From an uncultured Bacillaceae bacterium (GTDB taxonomy: Bacteria > Bacillota > Bacilli > Bacillales > Pradoshiaceae): 8,357 bases of DNA. A program made the position numbers and the translations under genes. The notes under the pieces are model-generated. The model ran no database searches, was not told the DNA's origin, and was given only the letters and a program-made list of their open reading frames with translations. Positions 1-6,071 of the stretch are shown in pieces (positions within the stretch are counted from its first letter, which is position 1; every line of letters begins with the position of its first letter). Where the stretch lies: the NCBI GenBank assembly GCA_904501845.1, contig CAJGCH010000125.1:1-8357 (forward strand), given 5' to 3'.

Positions 1-1
1 A

Positions 2-640
2 GGCCAGCTCGTGATTGGGACACTTAGCGGAAAGATTGTTGCGGCAATGCAAGGAAGATTCCACTACTATGAAGGCTACAGCATGCAGGAAGTAACCTTT
101 CCGGTCCGTGTCATGAAGGCAATGGGCATGTCCCATATTCTTGTCACTAACGCTGCTGGCGGAGTGAATGAAAGCTTCAAGCCAGGTGATTTAATGATCA
201 TTGCGGATCACATCAATTATATGGGTGCAAACCCGCTGATTGGACCGAACGAAAAAGAATTCGGACCACGTTTCCCTGATATGTCCAGCGCTTATACAAA
301 AGAGCTTGTGACACTAGCAGAAGATATTGCTCAGAAAGAAAATATTGACGTGAAAAAAGGTGTTTACATCGGCTTTACCGGCCCGACATATGAAACACCT
401 GCAGAAGTGCGCATGGCGCGCATCCTCGGCGGGGACGCAGTTGGCATGTCCACGGTTCCTGAGGTTATCGTCGCAGCGCATGGCGGTATGAAGGTGCTTG
501 GCATCTCCTGCATCACGAATATGGCAGCAGGCATACTTGACCAGCCATTATCCCATGAAGAAGTAATTGAAACGACTGAAATGGTCAAAGCAACCTTCCT
601 ATCCTTTGTGAAACGAATTGTTGCAGAGATGGAAATCTAA
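2..640 (+). CDS. pupG: Purine nucleoside phosphorylase, 3' part (5' end outside window)
   Basis: This enzyme splits purine nucleosides such as inosine and guanosine with phosphate, giving the free base and ribose-1-phosphate; it belongs to the cytoplasmic purine salvage pathway. The reading frame is open from the first bases (GQLVIGTLSG...), so the start lies upstream and about 213 C-terminal residues are visible, against roughly 270 in the B. subtilis enzyme. It belongs to the trimeric PNP family that includes the human enzyme. Visible family motifs are the phosphate-site QGRFHYYEGY, the NAAGGV loop, GPTYETPAE with the base-binding glutamate, VGMSTVPEVIVA, and the TNMAAG segment that holds the purine-site asparagine. 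GTG at 11 is internal and not the start. In B. subtilis pupG follows drm and precedes dacF; here a bidirectional terminator and nos come next, so any transcript from pupG should stop before dacF. Confidence 0.95.
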   Translation, partial: GQLVIGTLSGKIVAAMQGRFHYYEGYSMQEVTFPVRVMKAMGMSHILVTNAAGGVNESFKPGDLMIIADHINYMGANPLIGPNEKEFGPRFPDMSSAYTKELVTLAEDIAQKENIDVKKGVYIGFTGPTYETPAEVRMARILGGDAVGMSTVPEVIVAAHGGMKVLGISCITNMAAGILDQPLSHEEVIETTEMVKATFLSFVKRIVAEMEI

Positions 641-652
641 ATAAAAACAATG

Positions 653-702
653 AAGGCGTCTGCCCGAGTCCACTGTGACTGGGATAGACGCCTTTTTATT
701 TT
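653..702. terminator. Bidirectional Rho-independent terminator between convergent pupG and nos
   Basis: AAGGCGTCT (653-661) pairs perfectly with AGACGCCTT (686-694). An inner stem continues with CCC/GGG (663-665 with 681-683) and AGTC/GACT (667-670 with 677-680), separated by small bulges, closing a short loop at 671-676. A T-run follows on the + strand (693-697, then TTTT at 699-702). On the - strand the stem is followed by CATTGTTTTTAT. It can therefore serve both pupG (stop at 640) and nos (stop at 706-708). Confidence 0.85.
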
Positions 703-705
703 CCA

Positions 706-1812
706 TCAGTTTGATTGCATAAATGTCGGATGATGATTCTTCATTACTTTATATGGAGGTTCTTGATGAAAATAATTAGGTGTTCGTATTTCATTTGAAT
801 AAGCCTGATGAAAAATATGGGTCGCTGCCGGTGATACAGGAGGAATGAGCCAAGTCCAGTCACCGGTCACTGAGCGAGAACTCTTTGATTCCTGCTGCTC
901 AAACCGTCTAAATTGTTCGGCGGCAGTGTGGTGGTCGACAATCGTGACACCTTCCCTCTTAAAAGAATGCAAGACCGCTATATTAAGTTCGACCAGTGCC
1001 TTATCCTTCCATAGATTGCGGTTCATTGATGTATCTAACCCCATTATTTCAGCCACGCCGGGCAATAAATTATACCGGTCCTTATCCGCTAAATTGCGAG
1101 CGCCAATCTCTGTGCCCATATACCATCCATTGAACGGAGCACACTGATAGCTAATACCTCCAATTTCCAGACGCATATCGGATATGATTGGGACGCCATA
1201 CCATTTCATCTCCAAGTGATGAAGGGGATATTCAGGATGTTCGATTTCAACCTCCTTCACAAGCTCTTTTGGTATGGTCCTCTGTACGGGAGGATTCTCA
1301 TCTATTGAAAACACTAAAGGCAATAAATCATACTGCCCGTGATTTCCTTCCCAGCCAAGCTGTTCGCAAAACTTGGTAAAGGGAACAGAATGTTGATCGC
1401 CAATTGTACCGTAGCCTGTCTCATATCCAGCATACCGAATCAATTGATGATTGTAGACTCGCACACGACTGGGGTGAAAGATCGTGATGGTTGGTAATAT
1501 CCTTCCTTCGTTGGTCGCATATGAGATGTGCTGAAACAGATTTTTGATAATCTCTTCCTCCGTAAGGGCGTCTCTCGCGTCAAATATATGAAGGCTGTTC
1601 CAAAATAGCCTGCCGACGCAGCGGTTGCTATTCCTCCATGCTATTTTTGCCCCATGGACAAGTTCTTCAAGCGTATGCACATAAGTCCCTGTTTGATTAA
1701 TTTCCTCTCTGATTTCCTCTATGCGGCTGTGTATATCCTGATCTTTGCCGAGCTCCTGATAACAGAGTGAAATAAAATCGGCAGCCTCTATAATAAGTGA
1801 TTCAGCATTCAT
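706..1812 (-). CDS. nos: Bacterial nitric oxide synthase, oxygenase domain only
   Basis: A haem-thiolate enzyme that oxidises L-arginine to citrulline and nitric oxide. Bacterial forms usually lack the reductase domain of animal NOS and borrow electrons from cellular flavodoxin-type partners. The 368-residue protein is about the length of B. subtilis YflM/bsNOS and covers the whole oxygenase fold. Visible features: W59-R-N-S-N-R-C65-V-G-R, where Cys65 is the axial haem ligand; FNGWYMGTEIG around 228-237, where Glu235 should bind the substrate guanidinium; and DWTWLIPP at 318-325 with the pterin-contacting tryptophan region. In WYGVPIISDM, Ile210 aligns with a position that is Val in mammalian NOS, a change linked to slower NO release in bacterial enzymes (aligned from memory). 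The ATG start at 1810-1812 is preceded on the - strand by an A/G-rich segment (AAGGGGAAGG) acting as ribosome site. There is no partner gene; it is flanked by pupG (convergent) and dacF (divergent). In B. subtilis this gene lies elsewhere. No residue appears missing, so it is probably active. Confidence 0.96.
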   Translation of the reverse strand: MNAESLIIEAADFISLCYQELGKDQDIHSRIEEIREEINQTGTYVHTLEELVHGAKIAWRNSNRCVGRLFWNSLHIFDARDALTEEEIIKNLFQHISYATNEGRILPTITIFHPSRVRVYNHQLIRYAGYETGYGTIGDQHSVPFTKFCEQLGWEGNHGQYDLLPLVFSIDENPPVQRTIPKELVKEVEIEHPEYPLHHLEMKWYGVPIISDMRLEIGGISYQCAPFNGWYMGTEIGARNLADKDRYNLLPGVAEIMGLDTSMNRNLWKDKALVELNIAVLHSFKREGVTIVDHHTAAEQFRRFEQQESKSSRSVTGDWTWLIPPVSPAATHIFHQAYSNEIRTPNYFHQEPPYKVMKNHHPTFMQSN

Positions 1813-1837
1813 GATTATTTTCCTTCCCCTTGTTTAG

Positions 1838-1850
1838 AGTCTTATAGACT
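1838..1850. repeat. 13-bp palindrome upstream of nos, possible operator
   Basis: AGTCT-TAT-AGACT is a perfect inverted repeat with 5-base arms, about 26 bases upstream of the nos start codon. It overlaps TATAAG read on the - strand, which could be part of a -10 element, but I find no matching -35. The position fits an operator or a 5'-leader structure. A repeat this short can occur by chance, and I recognise no known regulator site. The rest of the 1813-2014 gap holds the dacF promoter and otherwise nothing I can assign. Confidence 0.2.
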
Positions 1851-1957
1851 ATTATGCAAATACTGGTTTAACAAAAGCTAATGTTTTGAACTGTATTTGA
1901 GAAGATAGTCACCGTTATTCCTATTCATTGTTTTTGCCAAATAAGTAAAGCACGACG

Positions 1958-1985
1958 GTATAAAAGTGAAGATTGTGGAAAAACT
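1958..1985 (+). promoter_or_regulatory. Sigma-F-type promoter of dacF
   Basis: GTATA at 1958-1962 matches the forespore -35 pattern GYWTA. After a 14-base gap, GGAAAAACT at 1977-1985 matches the sigma-F -10 pattern GGNRANANT at every fixed position. The predicted transcript start is around 1992, leaving a short leader with a strong AGGAGGT ribosome site (2002-2008) before the dacF ATG. In B. subtilis dacF is a known sigma-F gene. Sigma-F and sigma-G promoters resemble each other, so some sigma-G use is possible. Confidence 0.75.
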
Positions 1986-2014
1986 GGAATTTATCATGAG
2001 TAGGAGGTCTGTCC

Positions 2015-3193
2015 ATGAAACGGTTTGTTTCAGCATTACTGATAGGGATATTCACATTAAGTGTCTCCGGTCCGGCATTGGCCACGGAGAAAACAAATAC
2101 AAATACAACTGAGCTTGCACCCAATGCCAAGTCTGCGATTCTTATTGAAATGAACACGGGTTCGGTCATCTACGAGAAGAATAAAGATGAACAGCTATCC
2201 CCGGCGAGCATGACAAAAATCATGACGATGCTTTTGATTATGGAAGCGCTTGATAAGAAGCAAATCACAATGGATGAGAAGGTACGGGCAAGCGAATATG
2301 CTGCATCGATGGGCGGTTCGCAAATTTTCCTTGAGCCCGGTGAAGAGATGACGGTTGAGCAATTATTGCGCGGGATTGCGATTGGGTCAGGAAATGATGC
2401 CTCTGTTGCAATGGCGGAAAAGCTGGCAGGAAGCGAAGAGGAATTTGTGAAGCTGATGAATAAGAAGGCGGCAGAATTGGGGCTTAAGGATACTAAATTC
2501 CAAAATGCTACTGGCCTGCCCGTACAGGAACATTATTCAACGGCCCATGATATGGCTGTGATGGCACGTGAACTGTTAAAGCATGAGGAAATCACGAAAT
2601 TTACGAGTCTGTATGAATCATACTTGCGTGAAAATACCGATAAGAAATTCTGGCTCGTAAACACTAATCGCCTGGTGAAATTCTATCCGGGTGTGGATGG
2701 GCTGAAAACAGGATTTACGCATGAGGCGAAGTATTGCCTGACAGCTACCGCGAAGAAGGATAATATGCGTGTCATCGCGGTTGTCTTTGGTGCAGAAAAT
2801 CCTAAAGAGCGTAATGCTCAAGTGACGCAAATGCTTGACTATGCCTTTGCCAAATATCAATCAAGACAGGTTTATAAGAAGGATATGCCACTGGCTATGC
2901 TGACGATTGAAAAAGGACAGAAGAAGAAGGTCAGCTTGGTGACGAGTGAACCAGTGTCTCTCCTCAGTAAGAAAGGGGAAGAGAAGCTGAATATCCGTCC
3001 GAAAATCATCCTCAATAAAGATGTGCAGGCACCGGTGAAAAAAGGTGAACAGCTTGGCACAGTGCAGATGCTTTTAGGGGACAAGATTGTATCCGAAACA
3101 CCGCTTATTGCGTCGGAAGATGTCAAAAGGGCGACATGGTTTGATTTATATAAGCGTTCTTTCGGCATGTTTACACATGCAGGGCGCGAATAA
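2015..3193 (+). CDS. dacF: D-alanyl-D-alanine carboxypeptidase DacF (low-molecular-mass PBP, sporulation)
   Basis: A serine peptidase that removes the terminal D-alanine from peptidoglycan stem peptides; DacF is made in the forespore and is thought to help set the cross-linking of spore peptidoglycan. The 392-residue protein is close to the B. subtilis length (about 389). A Sec signal peptide occupies residues 1-23, with a hydrophobic core and an ALA cleavage site before TEK. The three penicillin-binding motifs are present: SMTK at 65-68 (nucleophile Ser65), SGN at 125-127 and KTG at 231-233. The roughly 100 C-terminal residues form the usual beta-rich domain of this family. The ATG at 2015 has an excellent AGGAGGT site seven bases upstream. 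No hairpin terminator follows, so sigma-F transcription can run into spoIIAA-spoIIAB-sigF. The catalytic set looks intact. Confidence 0.96.
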   Translation: MKRFVSALLIGIFTLSVSGPALATEKTNTNTTELAPNAKSAILIEMNTGSVIYEKNKDEQLSPASMTKIMTMLLIMEALDKKQITMDEKVRASEYAASMGGSQIFLEPGEEMTVEQLLRGIAIGSGNDASVAMAEKLAGSEEEFVKLMNKKAAELGLKDTKFQNATGLPVQEHYSTAHDMAVMARELLKHEEITKFTSLYESYLRENTDKKFWLVNTNRLVKFYPGVDGLKTGFTHEAKYCLTATAKKDNMRVIAVVFGAENPKERNAQVTQMLDYAFAKYQSRQVYKKDMPLAMLTIEKGQKKKVSLVTSEPVSLLSKKGEEKLNIRPKIILNKDVQAPVKKGEQLGTVQMLLGDKIVSETPLIASEDVKRATWFDLYKRSFGMFTHAGRE

Positions 3194-3208
3194 GCGAAAC
3201 CAAGCGAA
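3192..3208 (+). promoter_or_regulatory. Possible Spo0A-binding region upstream of spoIIAA (tandem degenerate 0A boxes)
   Basis: AAGCGAA occurs twice with exactly 10 bases between starts (3192-3198 and 3202-3208), about 70-85 bases upstream of the inferred spoIIAA transcript start. Spo0A binds tandem boxes (consensus TGTCGAA) at that spacing, and the B. subtilis spoIIA promoter is activated by Spo0A from this general area. Each copy matches only the CGAA half, so this is a weak assignment. A better single match, TGTCAAA (6 of 7), lies further upstream at 3121-3127 inside dacF. Confidence 0.25.
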
Positions 3209-3240
3209 AGAATGCATATCAGCACTAGTTTTGTCTTCAT

Positions 3241-3270
3241 GAAGGAATTGAGATGTTCTTTAGCGAAAAC
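3241..3270 (+). promoter_or_regulatory. Sigma-H-type promoter of the spoIIA operon
   Basis: GAAGGAATT at 3241-3249 matches the sigma-H -35 consensus RNAGGAWWW at every position. After a 12-base spacer, AGCGAAAAC at 3262-3270 fits the -10 consensus RNNGAATWW apart from A for T and a final C. The predicted transcript start is near 3277, downstream of the in-frame ATG at 3253, which rules out that ATG as the spoIIAA start. In B. subtilis spoIIA is also driven by sigma-H with Spo0A~P. Confidence 0.7.
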
Positions 3271-3288
3271 ACCACTATACGATTGAAA

Positions 3289-3296
3289 AGGGGGAG
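3289..3296 (+). promoter_or_regulatory. Ribosome binding site that fixes a GTG start for spoIIAA
   Basis: The purine-rich AGGGGGAG lies seven bases before GTG at 3304. No comparable site precedes the in-frame ATG at 3253, which also overlaps the promoter. This supports GTG as the initiation codon. Confidence 0.75.
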
Positions 3297-3303
3297 AAGT
3301 ATA

Positions 3304-3660
3304 GTGAGTCTTACGGTAGAGATGACAACGAATCAGAATGTACTATGCATCCGTTTAGCAGGAGAGCTTGATCACCATACAGCAGAGGATTTGCGCAATA
3401 AGGCATCGCAAATTATCGAGACGGAAGGAATCAGACATATTATCCTGAATTTGGGCGAGTTAACATTCATGGATAGCTCAGGACTTGGGGTGATTTTGGG
3501 CAGGTACAGACAAATTCATTCTTATGGAGGGGAGATGGTTGTATGTGCCATATCGCCTTCCGTTCACCGCCTATTTGAAATGTCAGGCCTGTTCAAAATA
3601 CTCCGGCTTGAGCCTTCTGAAGAAGCGGCCATGCATGGATTGGGGGTAATCACAAGATGA
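3304..3660 (+). CDS. spoIIAA: Anti-sigma-F factor antagonist SpoIIAA
   Basis: A STAS-domain protein that, when unphosphorylated, binds SpoIIAB and frees sigma-F in the forespore; SpoIIAB phosphorylates it and the phosphatase SpoIIE reverses this. I start it at GTG 3304, giving 118 residues against about 117 in B. subtilis, and the N-terminus then aligns (MSLTVEM...). The longer frame from ATG 3253 would add 17 residues encoded by promoter sequence. LAGELDHHTAEDL (18-30) and the FMDSSGLGVILGRY stretch (55-68) are diagnostic, with Ser58 the expected phosphorylation site. The MVVCAISP and LFEMSGLFKI segments complete the STAS fold. The stop overlaps the spoIIAB start as ATGA (3657-3660), consistent with translational coupling and balanced amounts of the two partners. 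Confidence 0.97.
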   Translation: MSLTVEMTTNQNVLCIRLAGELDHHTAEDLRNKASQIIETEGIRHIILNLGELTFMDSSGLGVILGRYRQIHSYGGEMVVCAISPSVHRLFEMSGLFKILRLEPSEEAAMHGLGVITR

Positions 3661-4103
3661 AAAATTCAATGAATCTTGAGTTTTCGGCCTTGAGCCAGAA
3701 TGAATCCTTTGCGCGCATCACGGTTGCTTCTTTTGTGGCACAGCTAGACCCGACGATGGATGAATTGACTGAGATTAAGACGGTAGTCTCCGAAGCAGTC
3801 ACAAATGCGATTATCCATGGATATGAGAGTGATCCGAAAGGGATTATTTATATTTCAGTCTCCATGGATTTGGAGGAAGAAACCATTGAATTGTCCGTTA
3901 GAGACAAAGGCATCGGCATTCGTGATGTTGAGGAGGCACGGCAGCCGCTTTACACGACAAAGCCTGAATTGGAGCGGTCCGGTATGGGCTTTACCATCAT
4001 GGAGAACTTCATGGATGAAATCATGATTGAATCGTCCCGGGGTGAAGGGACAACCATCAGGCTCATGAAAAATCTGTCAAAAAGCAAAGCTTTCAGCAAG
4101 TAA
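3657..4103 (+). CDS. spoIIAB: Anti-sigma-F factor / serine kinase SpoIIAB
   Basis: A dimeric GHKL-type ATPase that holds sigma-F inactive in the predivisional and mother cell and phosphorylates SpoIIAA. The 148-residue protein (B. subtilis 146) shows the N-box EAVTNAIIHGY at 46-56, with Glu46 as likely catalytic base and Asn50 as magnesium ligand, the G1 box DKGIGI at 83-88, and the G2 box SGMGFTIME at 108-116 after the lid segment. Arg20, in the ESFAR motif, corresponds to a residue known in B. subtilis to contact both SpoIIAA and sigma-F. The start overlaps the spoIIAA stop by four bases and has GGGGGT at 3642-3647 as ribosome site. The stop codon TAA forms part of the AAGGAG site of sigF. 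Confidence 0.97.
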   Translation: MKNSMNLEFSALSQNESFARITVASFVAQLDPTMDELTEIKTVVSEAVTNAIIHGYESDPKGIIYISVSMDLEEETIELSVRDKGIGIRDVEEARQPLYTTKPELERSGMGFTIMENFMDEIMIESSRGEGTTIRLMKNLSKSKAFSK

Positions 4104-4115
4104 GGAGATAATGCG

Positions 4116-4874
4116 ATGGATGTGGAAGTCAAAAAGACTAATAAGACGGCCCAGCTCAAAGATGAAGAGGTAAAAGCACTTATTCTTCAAGCCCAGCAAG
4201 GTGACCAAGCGGCTAGAGACGAACTCATCCAGAAAAATATGCGGCTTGTATGGTCAGTAGTCCAAAGATTCATTAATCGGGGCTATGAACCTGAAGATTT
4301 GTTTCAAATCGGCTGCATCGGTCTCCTGAAGTCAGTAGATAAATTTGATCTTTCCTATAATGTAAAGTTTTCAACCTACGCTGTTCCGATGATTATCGGG
4401 GAAATTCAGCGTTTCATCCGGGATGACGGCACCGTCAAGGTTAGTCGTTCCTTAAAGGAGATGTCCAATAAAATCCGGCGGGCGAAGGATGAACTATCAA
4501 AGGTATTCGGAAGGACGCCGACCATTTCGGAGATCAGCGAGCATCTGGATCTGACGCCAGAGGAAATCATTATGGCGCAAGAAGCGAGCAGGACCCCTTC
4601 ATCGATTCATGAGACAGTCTATGAAAATGATGGGGACCCAATTACATTGCTCGACCAGATTGCTGATCATTCGGAGAGTAAATGGTTCGAGAAAATCGCC
4701 TTGAAAGAGGCTATTGCTCTTCTTGATGAGCGGGAGAAACTAATTGTCTATCTCAGATATTACAAGGACCAAACGCAAACAGAGGTAGCGGAGAGACTAG
4801 GCATATCACAAGTGCAGGTATCCAGGCTCGAGAAGAAAATATTATCGCAGATGAAAAGCCGGATGGATACTTGA
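4116..4874 (+). CDS. sigF: RNA polymerase sigma-F factor, first forespore-specific sigma
   Basis: Directs RNA polymerase to early forespore genes; its activity is controlled by SpoIIAB and SpoIIAA, encoded just upstream. It has 252 residues against 255 in B. subtilis. Region 2 spans about 35-105, with the core-binding DLFQIGCIGLLKSVDKFD and the -10-reading FSTYAVPMIIGEIQRFIRDD. Region 3 follows at about 108-185. Region 4 (about 195-248) ends in the helix-turn-helix TEVAERLGISQVQVSRLEKK that reads the -35 element. ATG 4116 is chosen because AAGGAG (4102-4107) sits eight bases upstream and MDVEVKK matches the family N-terminus; an out-of-frame ATG at 4111 is ignored. A terminator 20 bases downstream ends the spoIIA operon. 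Sigma-F can also reach this gene by readthrough from the dacF promoter, a positive loop. Confidence 0.97.
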   Translation: MDVEVKKTNKTAQLKDEEVKALILQAQQGDQAARDELIQKNMRLVWSVVQRFINRGYEPEDLFQIGCIGLLKSVDKFDLSYNVKFSTYAVPMIIGEIQRFIRDDGTVKVSRSLKEMSNKIRRAKDELSKVFGRTPTISEISEHLDLTPEEIIMAQEASRTPSSIHETVYENDGDPITLLDQIADHSESKWFEKIALKEAIALLDEREKLIVYLRYYKDQTQTEVAERLGISQVQVSRLEKKILSQMKSRMDT

Positions 4875-4893
4875 AATGAATATTGAAGGAGCG

Positions 4894-4925
4894 CCGCATG
4901 GATTTCATTATCCGGCGGTTTTTTT
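4894..4925 (+). terminator. Rho-independent terminator of the spoIIA operon
   Basis: CCGC (4894-4897) pairs with GCGG (4915-4918) and GGA (4900-4902) with TCC (4911-4913) across a small internal loop, enclosing the loop 4903-4910. Seven T follow (4919-4925). It lies 20 bases after the sigF stop and upstream of the spoVAA promoter, so it separates the two operons. Confidence 0.8.
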
Positions 4926-4952
4926 GTGTAGCCCGACATTTTTGATTTTCTT

Positions 4953-4981
4953 GTATGTTCCTGATTTTTCAAACCATACTA
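4953..4981 (+). promoter_or_regulatory. Sigma-G-type promoter of the spoVA operon
   Basis: GTATG (4953-4957) matches the sigma-G -35 pattern GHATR and, after 17 bases, CATACTA (4975-4981) matches the -10 pattern CATNHTA at every fixed position. The predicted transcript start near 4988 lies after the sigF terminator and before spoVAA. The B. subtilis spoVA operon is a classical sigma-G target in the late forespore. Confidence 0.8.
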
Positions 4982-5021
4982 AAAGTAATGGAAGTACCAA
5001 GAAATGGGGATGAAGGATTTC

Positions 5022-5639
5022 ATGAATGGAAGCGTGTATATTCGCCTCAAATACCGGGCGAAAATAAAGCCGAATCAGCCAATTCTTCTCAAGGATATTG
5101 CCAATATCATTGGACATGATGATGTGACCGAAAAGGTAGGGGAATTGGTGTTAGGTGAATTCTCTAAGGACAAGGATGTATTTATTCTGGATGTGAGCGT
5201 TGTGCTGCAGACGATTTTTCGCCATTATCCGGAGCTATCGATGGATACTTACGGTCCTGCCCAGACAATCATTGAAGTAGTCCGTGTGAGGAAGAAGGTG
5301 TCTAAGGCCGGTTTTATCGTTGTGTGGCTTATCCTCTTTGTCGGCGCGGCATTTGCCATCATGAACTTTCACGAGGATGTCAGTATGAGACAAATGCATG
5401 AGCGTTTGTACTATATGATTACCGGTGTGCATTCTCATCACCCGCTAGTTTTTCAAATTCCGTATTCAATTGGACTAGGGCTTGGGATGATTCTATTCTT
5501 TAATCATATTTTCAAGAAGAAATTCAATGATGAACCAAGCCCGATGGAAGTGGAAATGTTCAACTATCAGCAAGAACTCGATCAGTATTTAATCATGAAG
5601 GAAAACAAAATGTATTCATCTTTCCTAGATGATGATTGA
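5022..5639 (+). CDS. spoVAA: Stage V sporulation protein AA, spore inner-membrane protein
   Basis: A component of the SpoVA proteins needed for uptake of dipicolinic acid (DPA) into the forespore and its release at germination; the precise role of SpoVAA is not known. With the ATG at 5022 the protein has 205 residues (B. subtilis about 206) and its N-terminus MNGSVYIRLKYR aligns with the B. subtilis start. The ATG at 5004 would add six residues and would leave hardly any leader on the inferred mRNA. GGGGATGAAGGA upstream supplies the ribosome site. The soluble N-terminal half (about 1-93) precedes two hydrophobic segments, about 96-115 (IVVWLILFVGAAFAI) and 146-164 (IPYSIGLGLGMILFF), followed by a family-typical EPSPMEVEMFNYQQELDQY tail. 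Its 3' end overlaps spoVAB by 11 bases. Confidence 0.94.
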   Translation: MNGSVYIRLKYRAKIKPNQPILLKDIANIIGHDDVTEKVGELVLGEFSKDKDVFILDVSVVLQTIFRHYPELSMDTYGPAQTIIEVVRVRKKVSKAGFIVVWLILFVGAAFAIMNFHEDVSMRQMHERLYYMITGVHSHHPLVFQIPYSIGLGLGMILFFNHIFKKKFNDEPSPMEVEMFNYQQELDQYLIMKENKMYSSFLDDD

Positions 5640-6048
5640 AATTCTCTCAGTCATGCTGATCGGATTCTCTGGCGGGATATCTGTCGGAGCAGGCTATGTG
5701 GCCTTCTTGACCGTGTTGAATATAATCCCGCGCCTGACTCAATTGACGAAATCGGTCAGGTACGTGCATTACTATGAAGCAGCTGTTATTCTCGGTGCTG
5801 TCACTGGTACGGTTTTTAGCTTGTGGGATTTCACGTTGAACCTTTCCTTTGTATTATTGGCTGGATTCGGAATATTGAGCGGGATTTTTAATGGGATGCT
5901 CGCAGCAGCACTGACGGAGGTGCTGAATGTGTTCCCGATTCTCGCCAAAAGAATTGGAATGCAGGACCGGATTGTTTACATACTTATTGCGTTGGTTTTG
6001 GGCAGAATAGTTGGTTCATTATTTCAATGGTTGGTCTACAACCAATAA
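5629..6048 (+). CDS. spoVAB: Stage V sporulation protein AB, integral membrane protein
   Basis: A small hydrophobic SpoVA protein of 139 residues (B. subtilis about 141), probably with four membrane-spanning segments: roughly 3-30, 50-68, 72-97 and 113-136. Conserved stretches include SVGAGYVAFLTVLNIIPRLTQLTK and GMLAAALTEVLNVFPILAKR, separated by charged loops. Its role in the DPA machinery is unknown. Two adjacent ATG codons (5629 and 5632) can serve as start; both lie within the last codons of spoVAA and no clear ribosome site precedes them, so translation is probably coupled to spoVAA. In B. subtilis the next genes are spoVAC, spoVAD and spoVAEB; here the next start is only 23 bases past the stop, and it is spoVAEA. 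Confidence 0.94.
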   Translation: MMIEILSVMLIGFSGGISVGAGYVAFLTVLNIIPRLTQLTKSVRYVHYYEAAVILGAVTGTVFSLWDFTLNLSFVLLAGFGILSGIFNGMLAAALTEVLNVFPILAKRIGMQDRIVYILIALVLGRIVGSLFQWLVYNQ

Positions 6049-6071
6049 CGCTTGACGTTAGGCGGTGCAAG

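Noticed and set aside
1813..1930. A promoter for nos on the - strand (CATAAT or TATAAG as -10)
   Set aside because: Neither -10 candidate has a recognisable -35 at 16-18 bases, and I found no Fnr-like, ResD-like or sigma-B-like site good enough to call.
2095..2111. Short AAATACAAATACAA repeat near the dacF 5' end
   Set aside because: It encodes the Asn-Thr-rich linker after the signal peptide; a low-complexity coding stretch needs no other explanation.
1921..2169. An 82-codon - strand frame across the dacF start and promoter
   Set aside because: It overlaps the dacF signal peptide region and sigma-F promoter in antisense. The translated protein has no recognisable features.
2872..3240. A 122-codon - strand frame over the end of dacF with a signal-peptide-like N-terminus
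   Set aside because: Antisense to a conserved dacF sequence. The hydrophobic start is encoded opposite the dacF end and the non-coding gap, and there is no supporting ribosome site or partner.
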